Origin: Bacteroidota bacterium
Lineage (GTDB): Bacteria > Bacteroidota > Bacteroidia > Bacteroidales > FEN-979
Direction: 5' to 3'
Length of the DNA stretch: 64,000 bases
Assembly (NCBI GenBank): GCA_026391805.1
Contig: JAPLDJ010000012.1
Span: forward strand, 214,143 to 278,142
This document shows, piece after piece, positions 34,362 through 43,580 of the stretch. The position numbers and the translations under genes are program-made. The first letter of the stretch is position 1, and each line of letters begins with the position of its first letter. The notes under the pieces were generated by a model. That model made no database searches, was not told the DNA's origin, and saw only the letters and a list, made by a program, of their open reading frames with translations.

Positions 34362-36029
34362 CTATTTCCCCGTCTTTACGATCCGGATATTCTCCGATAC
34401 GTTCCCGGAGGTGATCTTCAGGATGTACATTCCCGGCGAAAGCGCTGCAACATCCTTTATAGCATAGGTTTTCCCGCCGCCAGGTGCCAGGTAAATTTCT
34501 TTTGCCATGACCACGGTGCCGCTGATCGTGACCATGCTTAACTCCACCTTGCCCGTCATGTTTGTATCAAATGACAAGGTAAAGACATCCTTAAAGGGAT
34601 TCGGATAAGCCTTGATAAAGGTTTGTCCGGGTTTGCTTACCGTAAGGATCATCAGGGCCTTGTTGTAATCAGGAATGCCGTAACCGAGCATCGGATCGGG
34701 ATTGGTATATTGGCTGGCGCTTTCCTGGATCGCATTCCGCAACTGATCCTGGCCGGCAGCGGGTATTGCCTGCCATAAACAGGCCATCATCCCGGCATTA
34801 ATCGGTGATGCAAAGGAGGTTCCGTTTCCGTAGCCAAAGCTCCCACCCGGATAACCTACATAAGCATTCTGTCCCTGGGTGGCGATGTTCGGTTTTACAT
34901 AAGAACCATTGACAATACCGGTTGAACTGAAGTATGCATAGTTCCCATTCTCATCCACTGCGCCGATGCTCAGCGCATAGAGCGCATCGGAAGGAGAACT
35001 GACGCAGCCACTGTTTCCTTCATTCCCGGCACTGATGCTCAATGCCATGCCTTTACTCGCGGCAATGTTGGCGCCCCTTGAGGACGGGTTTGTGGTTCCG
35101 TTCATATCTGCGCATGTGTGATCCATCCAGCCGTTGTCGAACAGTGTATAACCGAGCGAGGAATTGATCACATCGGCGCCAACGCTGTCGGCCATTTCAG
35201 CGCCTACAACCCAGGTATATTCTTCAACAATGTTTTCTGTGTTGGCATCTTCCGTACGGATCAGCCAGTATGAAGCTTTGGGAGCCGTTCCGATCAGTTG
35301 TCCCGGAACATTTCCGCCCATGGTGGAAAGAACTGCAGCACCATGATAGTGCTCCAGGTAAACATTGCCCCCTGGGTTTACGAGATCACGCGTTCCGAGG
35401 ATCTGGAGGTTGGTCCTGAGGCTGTCGAAAACCGCATCCACGTCAGCATTCAGAAACCCGGCATCCAGCACGGCAATCACCTTCCCCTGACCCCTGTATC
35501 CAAGATTGTGGAGCAGATCCCCGTTCATCATATGGATCTGATTGTAAGAGGGGCCATAATCGTAGCTTTGGACTGAACCCGGAGCCTGGGGATGAATAGT
35601 TCCACCAGCATTTCCCAGTTCCATTTCCCTTCTGAATTTACCATCGCCATACCCGGATTTCTTGGAATTGTAGGAAGAAATCCTTGTCACACTCTGAACA
35701 AAAGGTAATGCACGGATCGAAGACAGGACGATGGTATCTGTCACCCTGATGGTGATTCCATTAAACCATTTGCACCGTGTAAAAACCTGAACTCCGATGG
35801 CAGCCACCTGGTTGACATAGGAAGGTGTTACGGGAAGGTCTTCCTCAGTTATTGCTATGCCCTGGGCTGCCCGGCGGTCGAGGGCCCGCTGGGTGAGGAA
35901 AGCACCCGGATTCCCTATGGTATAAGGTGTACCGTTTTTATCGGTGAAGGCGACAAAATACTTCTGGGGTATCTGCGCAAATCCGCTGAATACAACGAAA
36001 AATAATGCAAGTGAAAGGATTTGTCTCAT
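34362..36029 (-). CDS. Secreted S8-family serine peptidase with T9SS sorting domain
   Basis: 555 residues. A signal peptide (LSLALFFVVFSGFA) is followed by a propeptide-like region (about 20-125). The subtilisin triad is recognisable: Asp in VIAVLDAGF, His in YHGAAVLSTMGG (HGAA instead of the usual HGT), Ser in NGTSFASP. Residues about 468-555 are a type A sorting domain (AYPNPFKD, SPGMYILKI, IRIVKTGK), so the enzyme is expected to be delivered to the cell surface or medium by the type IX system. A terminator follows at 34301. It is divergent from the DUF4301 gene with facing -7 boxes. Confidence 0.93.
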   Translation of the reverse strand: MRQILSLALFFVVFSGFAQIPQKYFVAFTDKNGTPYTIGNPGAFLTQRALDRRAAQGIAITEEDLPVTPSYVNQVAAIGVQVFTRCKWFNGITIRVTDTIVLSSIRALPFVQSVTRISSYNSKKSGYGDGKFRREMELGNAGGTIHPQAPGSVQSYDYGPSYNQIHMMNGDLLHNLGYRGQGKVIAVLDAGFLNADVDAVFDSLRTNLQILGTRDLVNPGGNVYLEHYHGAAVLSTMGGNVPGQLIGTAPKASYWLIRTEDANTENIVEEYTWVVGAEMADSVGADVINSSLGYTLFDNGWMDHTCADMNGTTNPSSRGANIAASKGMALSISAGNEGNSGCVSSPSDALYALSIGAVDENGNYAYFSSTGIVNGSYVKPNIATQGQNAYVGYPGGSFGYGNGTSFASPINAGMMACLWQAIPAAGQDQLRNAIQESASQYTNPDPMLGYGIPDYNKALMILTVSKPGQTFIKAYPNPFKDVFTLSFDTNMTGKVELSMVTISGTVVMAKEIYLAPGGGKTYAIKDVAALSPGMYILKITSGNVSENIRIVKTGK

Positions 36030-36038
36030 TTTTTAAGA

Positions 36039-36055
36039 TAATTTTGCCAAAGTTA
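36039..36055. promoter_or_regulatory. Facing -7 boxes between the subtilase and DUF4301 genes
   Basis: TAATTTTG on the plus strand (36039-36046) and TAACTTTG on the minus strand (complement of 36048-36055) sit back to back in a 41-base intergenic space, so the two transcripts would overlap at their 5' ends. -33 elements are weak. Confidence 0.5.
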
Positions 36056-36070
36056 TGAAATATTTCAAGT

Positions 36071-37618
36071 ATGTTCACGAATGAAGATAAGAAACAGATA
36101 GAAAAAAAAGGAATCGGGCTGCAGGCGCTGAACATTCAACTGGATCATTTCATGCACGGGTTTCCGTTCATCGGCCTGCTGCGGCCCGCCACTGCTGGCG
36201 ATGGCATACTTCAATTCGGGGAAACAAAGAAGAAGGAACTGATTCATCTTTTTGAACAGCAGCTGCCAACTTTGAATGTCATCAAATTTGTACCGGCTTC
36301 AGGAGCTGCCAGCAGGATGTTCAGGCATCTCTTTGAATTCAGGGAAGCGCTTTCAACCATGGGCGGGATTCCTGTAAGCTACTTATCCGACACCGGTTTC
36401 AACTCTGTCAACTACTTTTTCCGGAACATCGGGAAATTTGCATTTTACCATGATCTTCAGCTTTCCCTTAAAAAAGAACGTACGACGATCGATCAGTTAA
36501 TCGCTGACAGGAAGCACGGAACCCTCCTGGATTACCTCCTTACGGAAAAAGGGTTGGATTATGCCTCGCTCCCGAAGGCGCTGCTGGAATTCCACAACTA
36601 TCCGGACGGCGCCCGCACCGCGATGGAAGAGCACCTGGTGGAGGCGGCACTTTATGCCCGGGGCAGTAATAACCGGTCCGGCATCCACTTTACAGTCTCT
36701 CCCGACCATATCGGAAAATTCAATAAGAAGATAGCCGCGGTGAGGAAGAAGTATGAAGAGTTCTATGAAACCCGTCTCGACACCGGACACTCAGTCCAGA
36801 AATCATCCACCGACATTATTGCTGTTGACGAAGAGAACCTTCCGTTCAGGAATCCGGACGGGTCGCTGCTGTTCCGCCCTGCTGGTCATGGCGCCCTCCT
36901 GGAGAACCTCAATGATCTCAGGGCCGACATCATCTTTATCAAGAACATCGACAATATAGTTCCCGACCGGCTGAAACCTCACACCGTCGATCATAAAAAA
37001 CTGATCGGGGGATACCTCCTGCGCATCCGGAAGAAAATTTTCGATTTCCTGAAAAGCGCCGATGCAGGAACCATCACCCAACCCGGGATCGAAGAGATGA
37101 TCGGATTTGTAAGGACACGCAACCTGGTCGCGCTTCCACCGGAAATCGATCTGCTGCCGGCTGAACAGCAAATCAGCATCCTCCGGCATGAACTGAACCG
37201 CCCGATCAGGGTTTGCGGGATGGTTAAGAATGCTGGAGAACCGGGCGGAGGGCCTTTCTGGGTAAAGGAAAAGGACGGCAGGGCAACGCTCCAGATCGTA
37301 GAATCCTCACAGGTGAACCTGAAGGATCCGGCTCAATCGAAAATATTCAACGCTTCGACGCATTTTAATCCCGTTGATCTCGTCTGCTGCACAACAGACT
37401 ATAAAGGAAACGCGTTTAACCTGCATGACTTTGTGGATACCGAAACCGGATTCATCTCGCTGAAATCGAGCGGCGGAAAGACCCTGAAAGCACAGGAGCT
37501 GCCGGGTCTCTGGAACGGCTCAATGGCCCGCTGGATCACGGTTTTTGCAGAAGTCCCGCTCATTACCTTCAACCCGGTTAAAACCATCAATGATCTCTTA
37601 CGCGATGAACATCAATAG
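36071..37618 (+). CDS. DUF4301 family protein
   Basis: 515 residues, cytoplasmic, of the usual length for this Bacteroidota-restricted family. The signature FVPASGAASRMFRHLFEF near residue 76 resembles the start of a nucleotidyltransferase-like loop (GxxxR/K), and HFTVSPDH, KSSTDIIAVDEENLPFRNPDG and GHGALLENLNDL follow, with a pattern reminiscent of sugar-phosphate nucleotidyltransferases such as UDP-sugar pyrophosphorylases. The function is unproven; I only infer a possible nucleotidyl transfer. It overlaps the next gene's start by 14 bases. Confidence 0.85.
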   Translation: MFTNEDKKQIEKKGIGLQALNIQLDHFMHGFPFIGLLRPATAGDGILQFGETKKKELIHLFEQQLPTLNVIKFVPASGAASRMFRHLFEFREALSTMGGIPVSYLSDTGFNSVNYFFRNIGKFAFYHDLQLSLKKERTTIDQLIADRKHGTLLDYLLTEKGLDYASLPKALLEFHNYPDGARTAMEEHLVEAALYARGSNNRSGIHFTVSPDHIGKFNKKIAAVRKKYEEFYETRLDTGHSVQKSSTDIIAVDEENLPFRNPDGSLLFRPAGHGALLENLNDLRADIIFIKNIDNIVPDRLKPHTVDHKKLIGGYLLRIRKKIFDFLKSADAGTITQPGIEEMIGFVRTRNLVALPPEIDLLPAEQQISILRHELNRPIRVCGMVKNAGEPGGGPFWVKEKDGRATLQIVESSQVNLKDPAQSKIFNASTHFNPVDLVCCTTDYKGNAFNLHDFVDTETGFISLKSSGGKTLKAQELPGLWNGSMARWITVFAEVPLITFNPVKTINDLLRDEHQ

Positions 37619-39050
37619 ATCCATTTTTTTGAAAAAACACATTCTCCTGCTACTTTTCCTTGGGTTCATTTCTACCTGTTTTGCGCTGAGCGCTGAAAAG
37701 GAAGGATACGTTATCAAATTCCAGGTTAAGGGAATAAAAGATACCACCTGCATGATCGCAACCTATTACGGGAACGGCACGTACGTGAAGGATACACTGA
37801 AAGCGGATGCCGCAGGCAAGATCACCTTCAGGGCAAATGCAGATTATCCGAAAGGCATTTACCTTCTGGTGATCAGCGACAAGAGCTATTTCGAATTTAT
37901 CATCAACAACGACCGGAAATTTAGCATGACGACCGACCGGTCAGATCTGGCCGGGAAGATGGTTGTGACCGGTTCCCAGGAAAACCAGCTGTTTTATGAT
38001 TATCTAAAGTATAACAAGGCACGTTTCGGCGAGATCCAGTCGCTGCAGAAAATTGCCAGGCAGGGAACGGCAGGGAAGGATTCCATCCGGAAGATCAACG
38101 AGAAGTGTGAAACCATCAATAAGGAGATCATCAAGTACAAGCTCGACCTGGCTGCAAAGTACCCTGCTTCTTTCATGGCCTTCCTGGTCAATGCCATGAA
38201 GGAACCGGAGGTACCGGAAATCCCGGTACTGCCAAACGGAAGGAAAGATTCATCCTTCGTCTACCGGTATGTGCTGGCGCATTTCTGGGACGGCACCGAC
38301 TTTACCGACGACCGTCTCCTCAGGACACCGGTCTTCGACAACAAACTGAAAAAATTCATCGACAAGATCCTTATCCAGAATCCCGACACCATTATCAGGG
38401 AGACCGACATCCTGATCGAAAAAGCGCGCCCCAACCCGGAAATGTTCAAATACATGGTCTGGTTCTCGACGTATCATTCTGAAAACTCAGAGATCATGGG
38501 ATTCGACCGGGTGTTTGTACACGTGGTCGACACCTATTACCTCACCCACCAGGCTACATGGGAGCAACCGAAGGTAGTGGAGAAACTGATCAAAAAAGCC
38601 AATCGGCTCAGGCCCTTGCTGATCGGCGAGGTACCGCCAAACATGATCATGCTCGATACGAACGACCAGCCGGTTTCGATGTACAGCATCAAATCGGACA
38701 TCCTGATCCTCTTGTTCTGGGATCCCGATTGCGGGCATTGCGAGCAGGAAATCCCGAAGATCAAGGATTTTTATGATAAGCAGAAGGATTCGCTGGGAGT
38801 AAAGATCTTTTCCGTTTGTTCCGATACCTCAGTGGCGAAATGGAAAACTGCCATCCGGAAGAAAAAGATGGACTGGATCAATGTGGATGGTCCGCGATCC
38901 CTTACCGGGAACTACCATGATCTGTACGACGTCATCCAGACGCCGGTAATTTACATCCTGAACAACAGGAAGGAGATCATTGCAAAACGGCTGGGCGCTG
39001 AACAGATGCTGCCGTTCCTGAAAAATTATATCAGGACTGGTCCCCACTGA
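37605..39050 (+). CDS. Secreted thioredoxin-like protein with DUF4369/DUF5106-type domains
   Basis: 481 residues from the ATG at 37605, which gives a clean signal peptide (KKHILLLLFLGFISTCFA); earlier in-frame ATGs at 37545 and 37590 would lie deeper in the previous gene. Residues about 30-125 are a DUF4369-like beta domain. A helical middle region (about 130-330) matches DUF5106. Residues about 335-481 are thioredoxin-like with the redox pair CGHC in WDPDCGHCEQEIPK and the cis-Pro in QTPVIYIL. Likely a periplasmic thiol-disulfide protein. A terminator lies downstream. Confidence 0.85.
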   Translation: MNINRSIFLKKHILLLLFLGFISTCFALSAEKEGYVIKFQVKGIKDTTCMIATYYGNGTYVKDTLKADAAGKITFRANADYPKGIYLLVISDKSYFEFIINNDRKFSMTTDRSDLAGKMVVTGSQENQLFYDYLKYNKARFGEIQSLQKIARQGTAGKDSIRKINEKCETINKEIIKYKLDLAAKYPASFMAFLVNAMKEPEVPEIPVLPNGRKDSSFVYRYVLAHFWDGTDFTDDRLLRTPVFDNKLKKFIDKILIQNPDTIIRETDILIEKARPNPEMFKYMVWFSTYHSENSEIMGFDRVFVHVVDTYYLTHQATWEQPKVVEKLIKKANRLRPLLIGEVPPNMIMLDTNDQPVSMYSIKSDILILLFWDPDCGHCEQEIPKIKDFYDKQKDSLGVKIFSVCSDTSVAKWKTAIRKKKMDWINVDGPRSLTGNYHDLYDVIQTPVIYILNNRKEIIAKRLGAEQMLPFLKNYIRTGPH

Positions 39051-39078
39051 TTCGGGTTCCCTTCATGGCAAAAGAAAA

Positions 39079-39122
39079 AGGCTGTTCCGGTTCCTGAATT
39101 CAGGGCACCGGGGCAGCCTTTT
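39079..39122. terminator. Probable bidirectional terminator
   Basis: Nested arms ggctg/cagcc, ccggt/accgg and the palindrome cctgaattcagg form a strong hairpin, flanked by A-runs on the left and ttttaaaa on the right. It lies between the convergent genes ending at 39050 and 39141. Confidence 0.75.
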
Positions 39123-39140
39123 AAAATTCCTGGCGATCTG

Positions 39141-39899
39141 CTAAAGCTTATAATTAAGTCCGAGCATAAGTCCGCCGAAAATACTGTGTGACGGGTGATA
39201 AGCTCCTGTATTATTATCTGAATGATCTTTCAGGTGGTAATCGGATGCATTGATATCGATCAGTCCGTAGCCTAATTTCAGGCCGAATTCGATAAGGAGA
39301 TGCTTGGCAACGGTAAGATCAAGTCCGAGATCCATCCGGACCTTTATATCCATCGAGTTGTATCTTTCCTTGATATCTTCCTGTCCTACAGCAAATGGTT
39401 GCCCGGAAACTGTTGCAAGCGTATCCACGTAAGGATTGCCATTCATTGTATAAACCTGGGTTGCCGACATCAGGAAGTCGAACTGGGGTCCGATGGCCAC
39501 GTAGAATTTTGCCACCTCCCCACCAATCCTGTACTTGAACATGAGCGGGATCATAAGATAGTTCATTTTAATGTCACGGCCTATGATGGAGTCTTTATTA
39601 ACGCCCCAGGTATCCTTGTATTTCTGGCCGTAGGTACCATAACCAATCTCCATTTTAGCCCCGAGGTGATTGGTGAATTCATAGCCTACATTGAGGTTTC
39701 CGGCACCATGAAATACTTTGTCGTAATCCATTTCAGGCAGACCATAATTGTTCTGGTTCGTGATCCATGTGGATTGCGCCGAACCGGCTAACCCGAAGTA
39801 CCATCCTTTTTGCGCGTTTTTTTGTGCATCTTTTTGCGCGGTTGCCTGGATGCTGGCAAACATTAAAATAGCTGCAATAACAGTAATGATTCTTTTCAT
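39141..39899 (-). CDS. Outer-membrane beta-barrel protein (porin/PorT-like fold)
   Basis: 252 residues with a signal peptide (IITVIAAILMFASIQATA). The mature part has alternating amphipathic strands (NLNVGYEFTNHLGAKMEIGYG, LMIPLMFKYRIG, YVAIGPQFDFLMS) and ends in LMLGLNYKL, as in PF13568-type Bacteroidota barrels of about 8 strands. The short lysine-rich repeat QKDAQKNAQKGW follows the signal. A minus-strand -7 box TATATTTG (complement of 39923-39930) lies 23 bases before the ATG. Function unknown; it is a common envelope protein type. Confidence 0.82.
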   Translation of the reverse strand: MKRIITVIAAILMFASIQATAQKDAQKNAQKGWYFGLAGSAQSTWITNQNNYGLPEMDYDKVFHGAGNLNVGYEFTNHLGAKMEIGYGTYGQKYKDTWGVNKDSIIGRDIKMNYLMIPLMFKYRIGGEVAKFYVAIGPQFDFLMSATQVYTMNGNPYVDTLATVSGQPFAVGQEDIKERYNSMDIKVRMDLGLDLTVAKHLLIEFGLKLGYGLIDINASDYHLKDHSDNNTGAYHPSHSIFGGLMLGLNYKL

Positions 39900-39922
39900 A
39901 GGGAGGGATTTTAATTTTTTTG

Positions 39923-39930
39923 CAAATATA
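39923..39930 (-). promoter_or_regulatory. -7 box for the beta-barrel gene
   Basis: The minus strand reads TATATTTG, matching TAnnTTTG, 23 bases before the ATG at 39899. No clear -33 TTTG is seen. Confidence 0.5.
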
Positions 39931-40110
39931 GATTTTTGAATTTAATAAAAAAAAGAATTTGGTCAGGCTGTTGATAGCTCGTGTAGCAATGAGTTATAAA
40001 AAGGCGGGCATTTCCCCCAAACACAGAATCCTCCTCTCTGTGAAGAAAGGAGGGTTCTTCCATATTTCCTTTAAACGTCAGCAGGTGACCCGGAACCCGT
40101 TATGAAGGAA

Positions 40111-40458
40111 TTAATCCTTCACTGCTTCCACCACGGCCTTAAAGGCTTCGGGATGGTTCATGGCGAGGTCCGCCAGGGTTTTCCGGTTGAGGCCGATATT
40201 CTTTTCGAGGAGTTTTCCCATGAAGACCGAATAGGACATCCCGTGCTCACGTACACCTGCATTGATGCGGGTGATCCATAATCCACGGAAGTTCCTTTTC
40301 TTGGTCCTTCTGTCGCGGTAGGCGTAGGTTAATCCTTTTTCGAGGGAATTTTTGGCGACGGTCAGAACGTTTTTCCTCCGACCGAACTGCCCTTTTGTCT
40401 GCTTGAGCAGCTTCTTCCTTCTTGCTCTTGAAGCTACTGCATTTACTGATCTTGGCAT
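40111..40458 (-). CDS. rplT: 50S ribosomal protein L20
   Basis: 115 residues, highly basic. The N-terminus [32 protein letters not shown] sequence and the conserved LWITRINAG and YSVFMGKL segments identify L20, a 23S rRNA-binding assembly protein. It is the last gene of the thrS-infC-rpmI-rplT operon. A weak GC stem (40028-40059) lies downstream but has no T-run, so termination is unclear. Confidence 0.98.
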   Translation of the reverse strand: MPRSVNAVASRARRKKLLKQTKGQFGRRKNVLTVAKNSLEKGLTYAYRDRRTKKRNFRGLWITRINAGVREHGMSYSVFMGKLLEKNIGLNRKTLADLAMNHPEAFKAVVEAVKD

Positions 40459-40528
40459 ATTTCCAATTTTTTACCAGAGCGTCCCCTTCGGGTCCTTAAA
40501 GCTTCGGGTAAGTTCAACATTGAATGAT

Positions 40529-40723
40529 TTACTTCTGGATCATCACTCTCACATTGGCCTCATCGGCTTTATCTACCAGTGTGGAATAAGTAAGATTACG
40601 CTTCCGCTTGGTTGATTTCTTCGTCAGGATGTGGCTTTTGTAAGCATGCTTCCGTTTGATCTTTCCGGTGCCGGTAACGTCAAATCTTTTTTTGGCGCCG
40701 GATTTCGATTTCATTTTTGGCAT
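40529..40723 (-). CDS. rpmI: 50S ribosomal protein L35
   Basis: 64 residues, very basic. [20 protein letters not shown] and the [15 protein letters not shown] segment are diagnostic of L35. It sits between infC and rplT, the standard order. The gap to infC carries a hairpin and a TTTACGA repeat; the gap to rplT (70 bases) has no clear signal. Confidence 0.98.
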   Translation of the reverse strand: MPKMKSKSGAKKRFDVTGTGKIKRKHAYKSHILTKKSTKRKRNLTYSTLVDKADEANVRVMIQK

Positions 40724-40747
40724 TTTTTTTCTATTTGTGATTTAAGG

Positions 40748-40795
40748 TTTACGATTTACGATTTTATTTTTCGCCAGGCGCTTTGCGCTAAGCGC
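40748..40795 (-). other. Hairpin and heptamer repeat between infC and rpmI
   Basis: A stem-loop gcgctt-tgcgct-aagcgc (40778-40795) reaches the last base of the infC stop codon. Next to it lie two TTTACGA units (40748-40764). There is no T-run on the minus strand, so it may be a processing site or partial attenuator rather than a terminator. Confidence 0.45.
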
Positions 40796-41364
40796 TATTT
40801 CTTGGGAGCAATTATCATGATCATCCGCTTCCCCTCCAGCCTCGGCATTTGTTCGATCTTGCCATACTCCACGATGTTCTGGGCGAATTTCAGCAGGATC
40901 AGTTCGCCCTGTTCCTTGTAGATGATCGACCGTCCTTTAAAGAACACATCCACCTTTACCTTGGCGCCGTCTTTCAGAAACTTGATGGCATGATTCAGCT
41001 TGAAATTGAAATCATGGTCATCGGTATTCGGTCCAAGGCGGATCTCCTTTACAATGATCTTGGCGGTTTTCGCCTTCATCTCTTTCTGTTTCCGCTTCAG
41101 TTCATAAAGGAACTTTTTATAGTCGATCACTTTACAAACCGGGGGATTGGCCGTCGGGGAAATCTCTACCAGGTCAAGACCAAGGTTTTCAGCCATGATC
41201 AATGCTTCCCGCAGGTTATAGATACCCGGTTCGACATTTTCACCCACGACGCGAACGACGGTGGCTTTGATATTCTGGTTGATTTTGTGCGGATCTTCCT
41301 TCTTCTGAAAGGGCCGGCGACCTCCTCCAAACCTGTTGCTACTGGTGTTGTACGGTATTGCTAT
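40795..41364 (-). CDS. infC: Translation initiation factor IF-3 with predicted AUA start codon
   Basis: 189 residues if translation starts at ATA 41364. The conserved N-terminal IF-3 sequence ([21 protein letters not shown]) lies upstream of the first GTG or ATG, so those starts would truncate the N-domain. An in-frame TAA at 41368-41370 limits the extension, leaving ATA at 41364 (or 41358) as the start. An AGGAGG sequence (complement of 41373-41378) is eight bases before it, unusually strong for this phylum. IF-3 rejects non-canonical starts, and infC genes with AUU starts are autoregulated this way in enterics. The rest ([19 protein letters not shown]) is standard. Confidence 0.93.
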   Translation of the reverse strand: MAIPYNTSSNRFGGGRRPFQKKEDPHKINQNIKATVVRVVGENVEPGIYNLREALIMAENLGLDLVEISPTANPPVCKVIDYKKFLYELKRKQKEMKAKTAKIIVKEIRLGPNTDDHDFNFKLNHAIKFLKDGAKVKVDVFFKGRSIIYKEQGELILLKFAQNIVEYGKIEQMPRLEGKRMIMIIAPKK

Positions 41365-41372
41365 GGGTTAGT

Positions 41373-41378
41373 CCTCCT
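41373..41378 (-). promoter_or_regulatory. Strong Shine-Dalgarno before the infC AUA start
   Basis: AGGAGG on the minus strand, eight bases before ATA 41364-41362. It decides the start: no other start-like codon has such support. Confidence 0.75.
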
Positions 41379-41382
41379 ATTA

Positions 41383-41420
41383 TTTACGATTTACGATTTA
41401 CGATTTACGATTTACGATTT
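41383..41420. repeat. TTTACGA heptamer array (5 units) between thrS and infC
   Basis: Five consecutive TTTACGA units fill half of the 82-base thrS-infC gap, immediately upstream of the infC Shine-Dalgarno. The same unit (as CGTAAAT on the other strand) precedes mutL and three oxidase genes. Confidence 0.88.
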
Positions 41421-41446
41421 TCAAATTACAAACTACAAACTACTAA

Positions 41447-43393
41447 TTACTCATAGAGCTCTCCGAGTTCGTTCTCAACTGTATCGCGAAGAAATTTTGC
41501 AAACTCTTCCAGCTTTTGCGGACCCAGATCGCCCTGACCATGTTTCCTCACAGAAACGGTTCCCTCCTGTTCTTCACGCTCTCCCACAACGAGCATATAA
41601 GGAATCTTGGCCAGTTCTGCATCCCGGATTTTCTTGCCGGCTTTTTCGTTCCGGTCGTCAATCCGGGCGCGAATATCGGAATTATTCAGGAATTGTAAAA
41701 CTTTTTCTGCATAATTCTGATATTTTTCACTGATTGGCAATATGATAGCCTGATCAGGAGTAAGCCACAGCGGGAACTGTCCGGCTGTATGCTCGATGAG
41801 CACGGCAACGAACCGTTCCATCGATCCGAAGGGTGCGCGGTGGATCATCACCGGGCGGTGCTTCTGATTGTCGCTTCCGATGTATTCCAGTTCGAAGCGG
41901 TCGGGAAGGTTATAATCCACCTGGATGGTCCCCAGCTGCCATTTTCTGCCAAGGGCATCCTTCACCATGAAATCCATCTTCGGGCCGTAAAACGCAGCTT
42001 CCCCGGGCACAACCACATAATTGAGCTTGCGCTCCTCGGCCACTTCCAGGATGGCCTGTTCAGCCTTGTCCCAGTTCTCATCGGTACCGATGTATTTCTC
42101 TTTGTTATTTTTATCGCGCAAGGAGATCTGTGTGACGAAATCCTTGAAATCAAGTGCTTTGAAGATCAGCATCACGATGTCGATCACACCCTTGAACTCA
42201 TCTTTTACCTGGTCGGGGGTGCAGAAGATGTGCGCATCATCCTGCGTAAACCCGCGCACCCGCGTGAGTCCGTGAAGCTCGCCGCTCTGTTCATAACGGT
42301 AAACCGTTCCGAACTCTGCAATCCTTATCGGAAGCTCCTTATAAGACCTCGGTTTGGAAGTATAGATCTCGCAATGATGCGGGCAATTCATCGGCTTCAG
42401 GAAAAATTCCTCTCCCGGAACCGGCGTGGTGATCGGCCGGAAGGAGCTTTCACCATATTTCTGGTAATGACCGGAAGTCTTGTACAACTCCACATTGCCG
42501 ATATGAGGACAGATCACCTGCTGGTAACCCGCTTTCTTCTGAACCTTTTTCAGGAACATTTCAAGGCGTTCCCGGAGCTCGGCTCCTTTCGGGAGCCACA
42601 ACGGCAGCCCCGCACCCACTTTCTGGGAAAATGTAAACAATTCCAGTTCCTTCCCGATCTTCCGGTGGTCGCGCTTCTTTGCTTCCTCCAGCAGGAAAAG
42701 GTAATCGGTCAGCTCTTTCTGTTTCGGGAAAGTGATGCCATAAATACGAGTCAACTGCTTGCGGGTTTCGTCTCCACGCCAGTAAGCACCGGCTGTATTC
42801 AGCAACTTGATGGCCTTGATCGTGGAAGTATCAGGCAGGTGCGGGCCACGGCAAAGATCCGTGAAATGGCCGGATTCATAAAAGGTGATCTGCCCGTCTT
42901 CGAGGTCCTGTAACAGTTCAACCTTGTATTCGTCTTTTTTATCCGTAAAATAGTTGATGGCTTCCGCCTTCGGTACTTCCTTCCTTACAAATGGCTGGCT
43001 TTCCTTTGCAAGTTCCAGCATTTTGTTTTCAATCTTTGGAAAATCATCCGAAGAGATGGAATTGTCGCCAAAATCGATATCGTAATAGAATCCGTTCTCG
43101 ATGTGCGGACCGATGCCGAACTTCGCACCGGGATATAGCAATTCGATGGCTTCGGCCATGAGGTGAGCGGACGAATGCCAGAATGTGCCTTTGCCGTCTT
43201 CATCGTTCCATGTAAGCAGTTTCACCGTTGCATCAGCATTGATCGGGCGTGTTGCATCCCATACCTCACCGCTGACAAGAACTGAAAGTACGTTTCGCGC
43301 AAGTCCTTCGCTGATGCTTTTAGCGATTCCCATCCCGGTAATGCCTTCGGGGTATTGTCTTACAGAACCATCGGGTAGCGTTATGTTGATCAT
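41447..43393 (-). CDS. thrS: Threonyl-tRNA synthetase
   Basis: 648 residues, standard length. It has a TGS domain (1-60), an editing/SAD region with [12 protein letters not shown], and a class II core with [10 protein letters not shown] (zinc Cys), [13 protein letters not shown] and the motif 2 segment [14 protein letters not shown]. The C-terminal anticodon-binding domain starts near [13 protein letters not shown]. It charges tRNA-Thr. It is the first gene of the thrS-infC-rpmI-rplT operon and has a consensus promoter. The leader before it does not show an obvious tRNA-like operator. Confidence 0.98.
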   Translation of the reverse strand: MINITLPDGSVRQYPEGITGMGIAKSISEGLARNVLSVLVSGEVWDATRPINADATVKLLTWNDEDGKGTFWHSSAHLMAEAIELLYPGAKFGIGPHIENGFYYDIDFGDNSISSDDFPKIENKMLELAKESQPFVRKEVPKAEAINYFTDKKDEYKVELLQDLEDGQITFYESGHFTDLCRGPHLPDTSTIKAIKLLNTAGAYWRGDETRKQLTRIYGITFPKQKELTDYLFLLEEAKKRDHRKIGKELELFTFSQKVGAGLPLWLPKGAELRERLEMFLKKVQKKAGYQQVICPHIGNVELYKTSGHYQKYGESSFRPITTPVPGEEFFLKPMNCPHHCEIYTSKPRSYKELPIRIAEFGTVYRYEQSGELHGLTRVRGFTQDDAHIFCTPDQVKDEFKGVIDIVMLIFKALDFKDFVTQISLRDKNNKEKYIGTDENWDKAEQAILEVAEERKLNYVVVPGEAAFYGPKMDFMVKDALGRKWQLGTIQVDYNLPDRFELEYIGSDNQKHRPVMIHRAPFGSMERFVAVLIEHTAGQFPLWLTPDQAIILPISEKYQNYAEKVLQFLNNSDIRARIDDRNEKAGKKIRDAELAKIPYMLVVGEREEQEGTVSVRKHGQGDLGPQKLEEFAKFLRDTVENELGELYE

Positions 43394-43422
43394 CCTCTGT
43401 ATCTCCTGAAAATTTAGGGGTG

Positions 43423-43454
43423 CAAAGGTAATGATTACAAATCAGACTGACAAA
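43423..43454 (-). promoter_or_regulatory. Bacteroidota promoter of the thrS operon
   Basis: On the minus strand, TTTG (complement of 43451-43454), a 20-base spacer and TACCTTTG (complement of 43423-43430) fit the consensus. thrS starts 29 bases downstream. The -33 element touches the edge of the heptamer array at 43461. Confidence 0.75.
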
Positions 43455-43460
43455 AAAAGT

Positions 43461-43558
43461 AATACGTCATACGTCATAGGTCATACGTCATAGGTCATAC
43501 GTCATAAGACATATCCAAAACGTATGTCGTATGTCTTATGACTTATGACATCTTATTA
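43461..43558. repeat. TCATACG/TCATAGG heptamer array with inverted second half
   Basis: About seven heptamers of the type GTCATAC/GTCATAG (43461-43510) are followed, after ccaaaa, by related units in inverted orientation (CGTATGTCGTATGTC..., to about 43558). The two halves can pair into an imperfect hairpin. It lies between the PorE-like gene stop and the thrS promoter. Confidence 0.85.
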
Positions 43559-43580
43559 TGTGAATTGTCCGATCCGGGAA

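Noticed and set aside
40028..40059. Terminator of the thrS-rplT operon
   Set aside because: A GC-rich imperfect stem exists, but the loop is long and there is no T-run on the minus strand.
40459..40528. Ribosomal protein L20 leader (autoregulatory RNA) before rplT
   Set aside because: The known L20 leaders lie upstream of infC, and I could not draw a convincing rRNA-like fold in these 70 bases.
41789..42913. A 374-codon open frame on the plus strand inside thrS
   Set aside because: It is antisense to a certain housekeeping gene, has no domain, promoter or ribosome-binding site, and its composition follows the third-codon bias of thrS.
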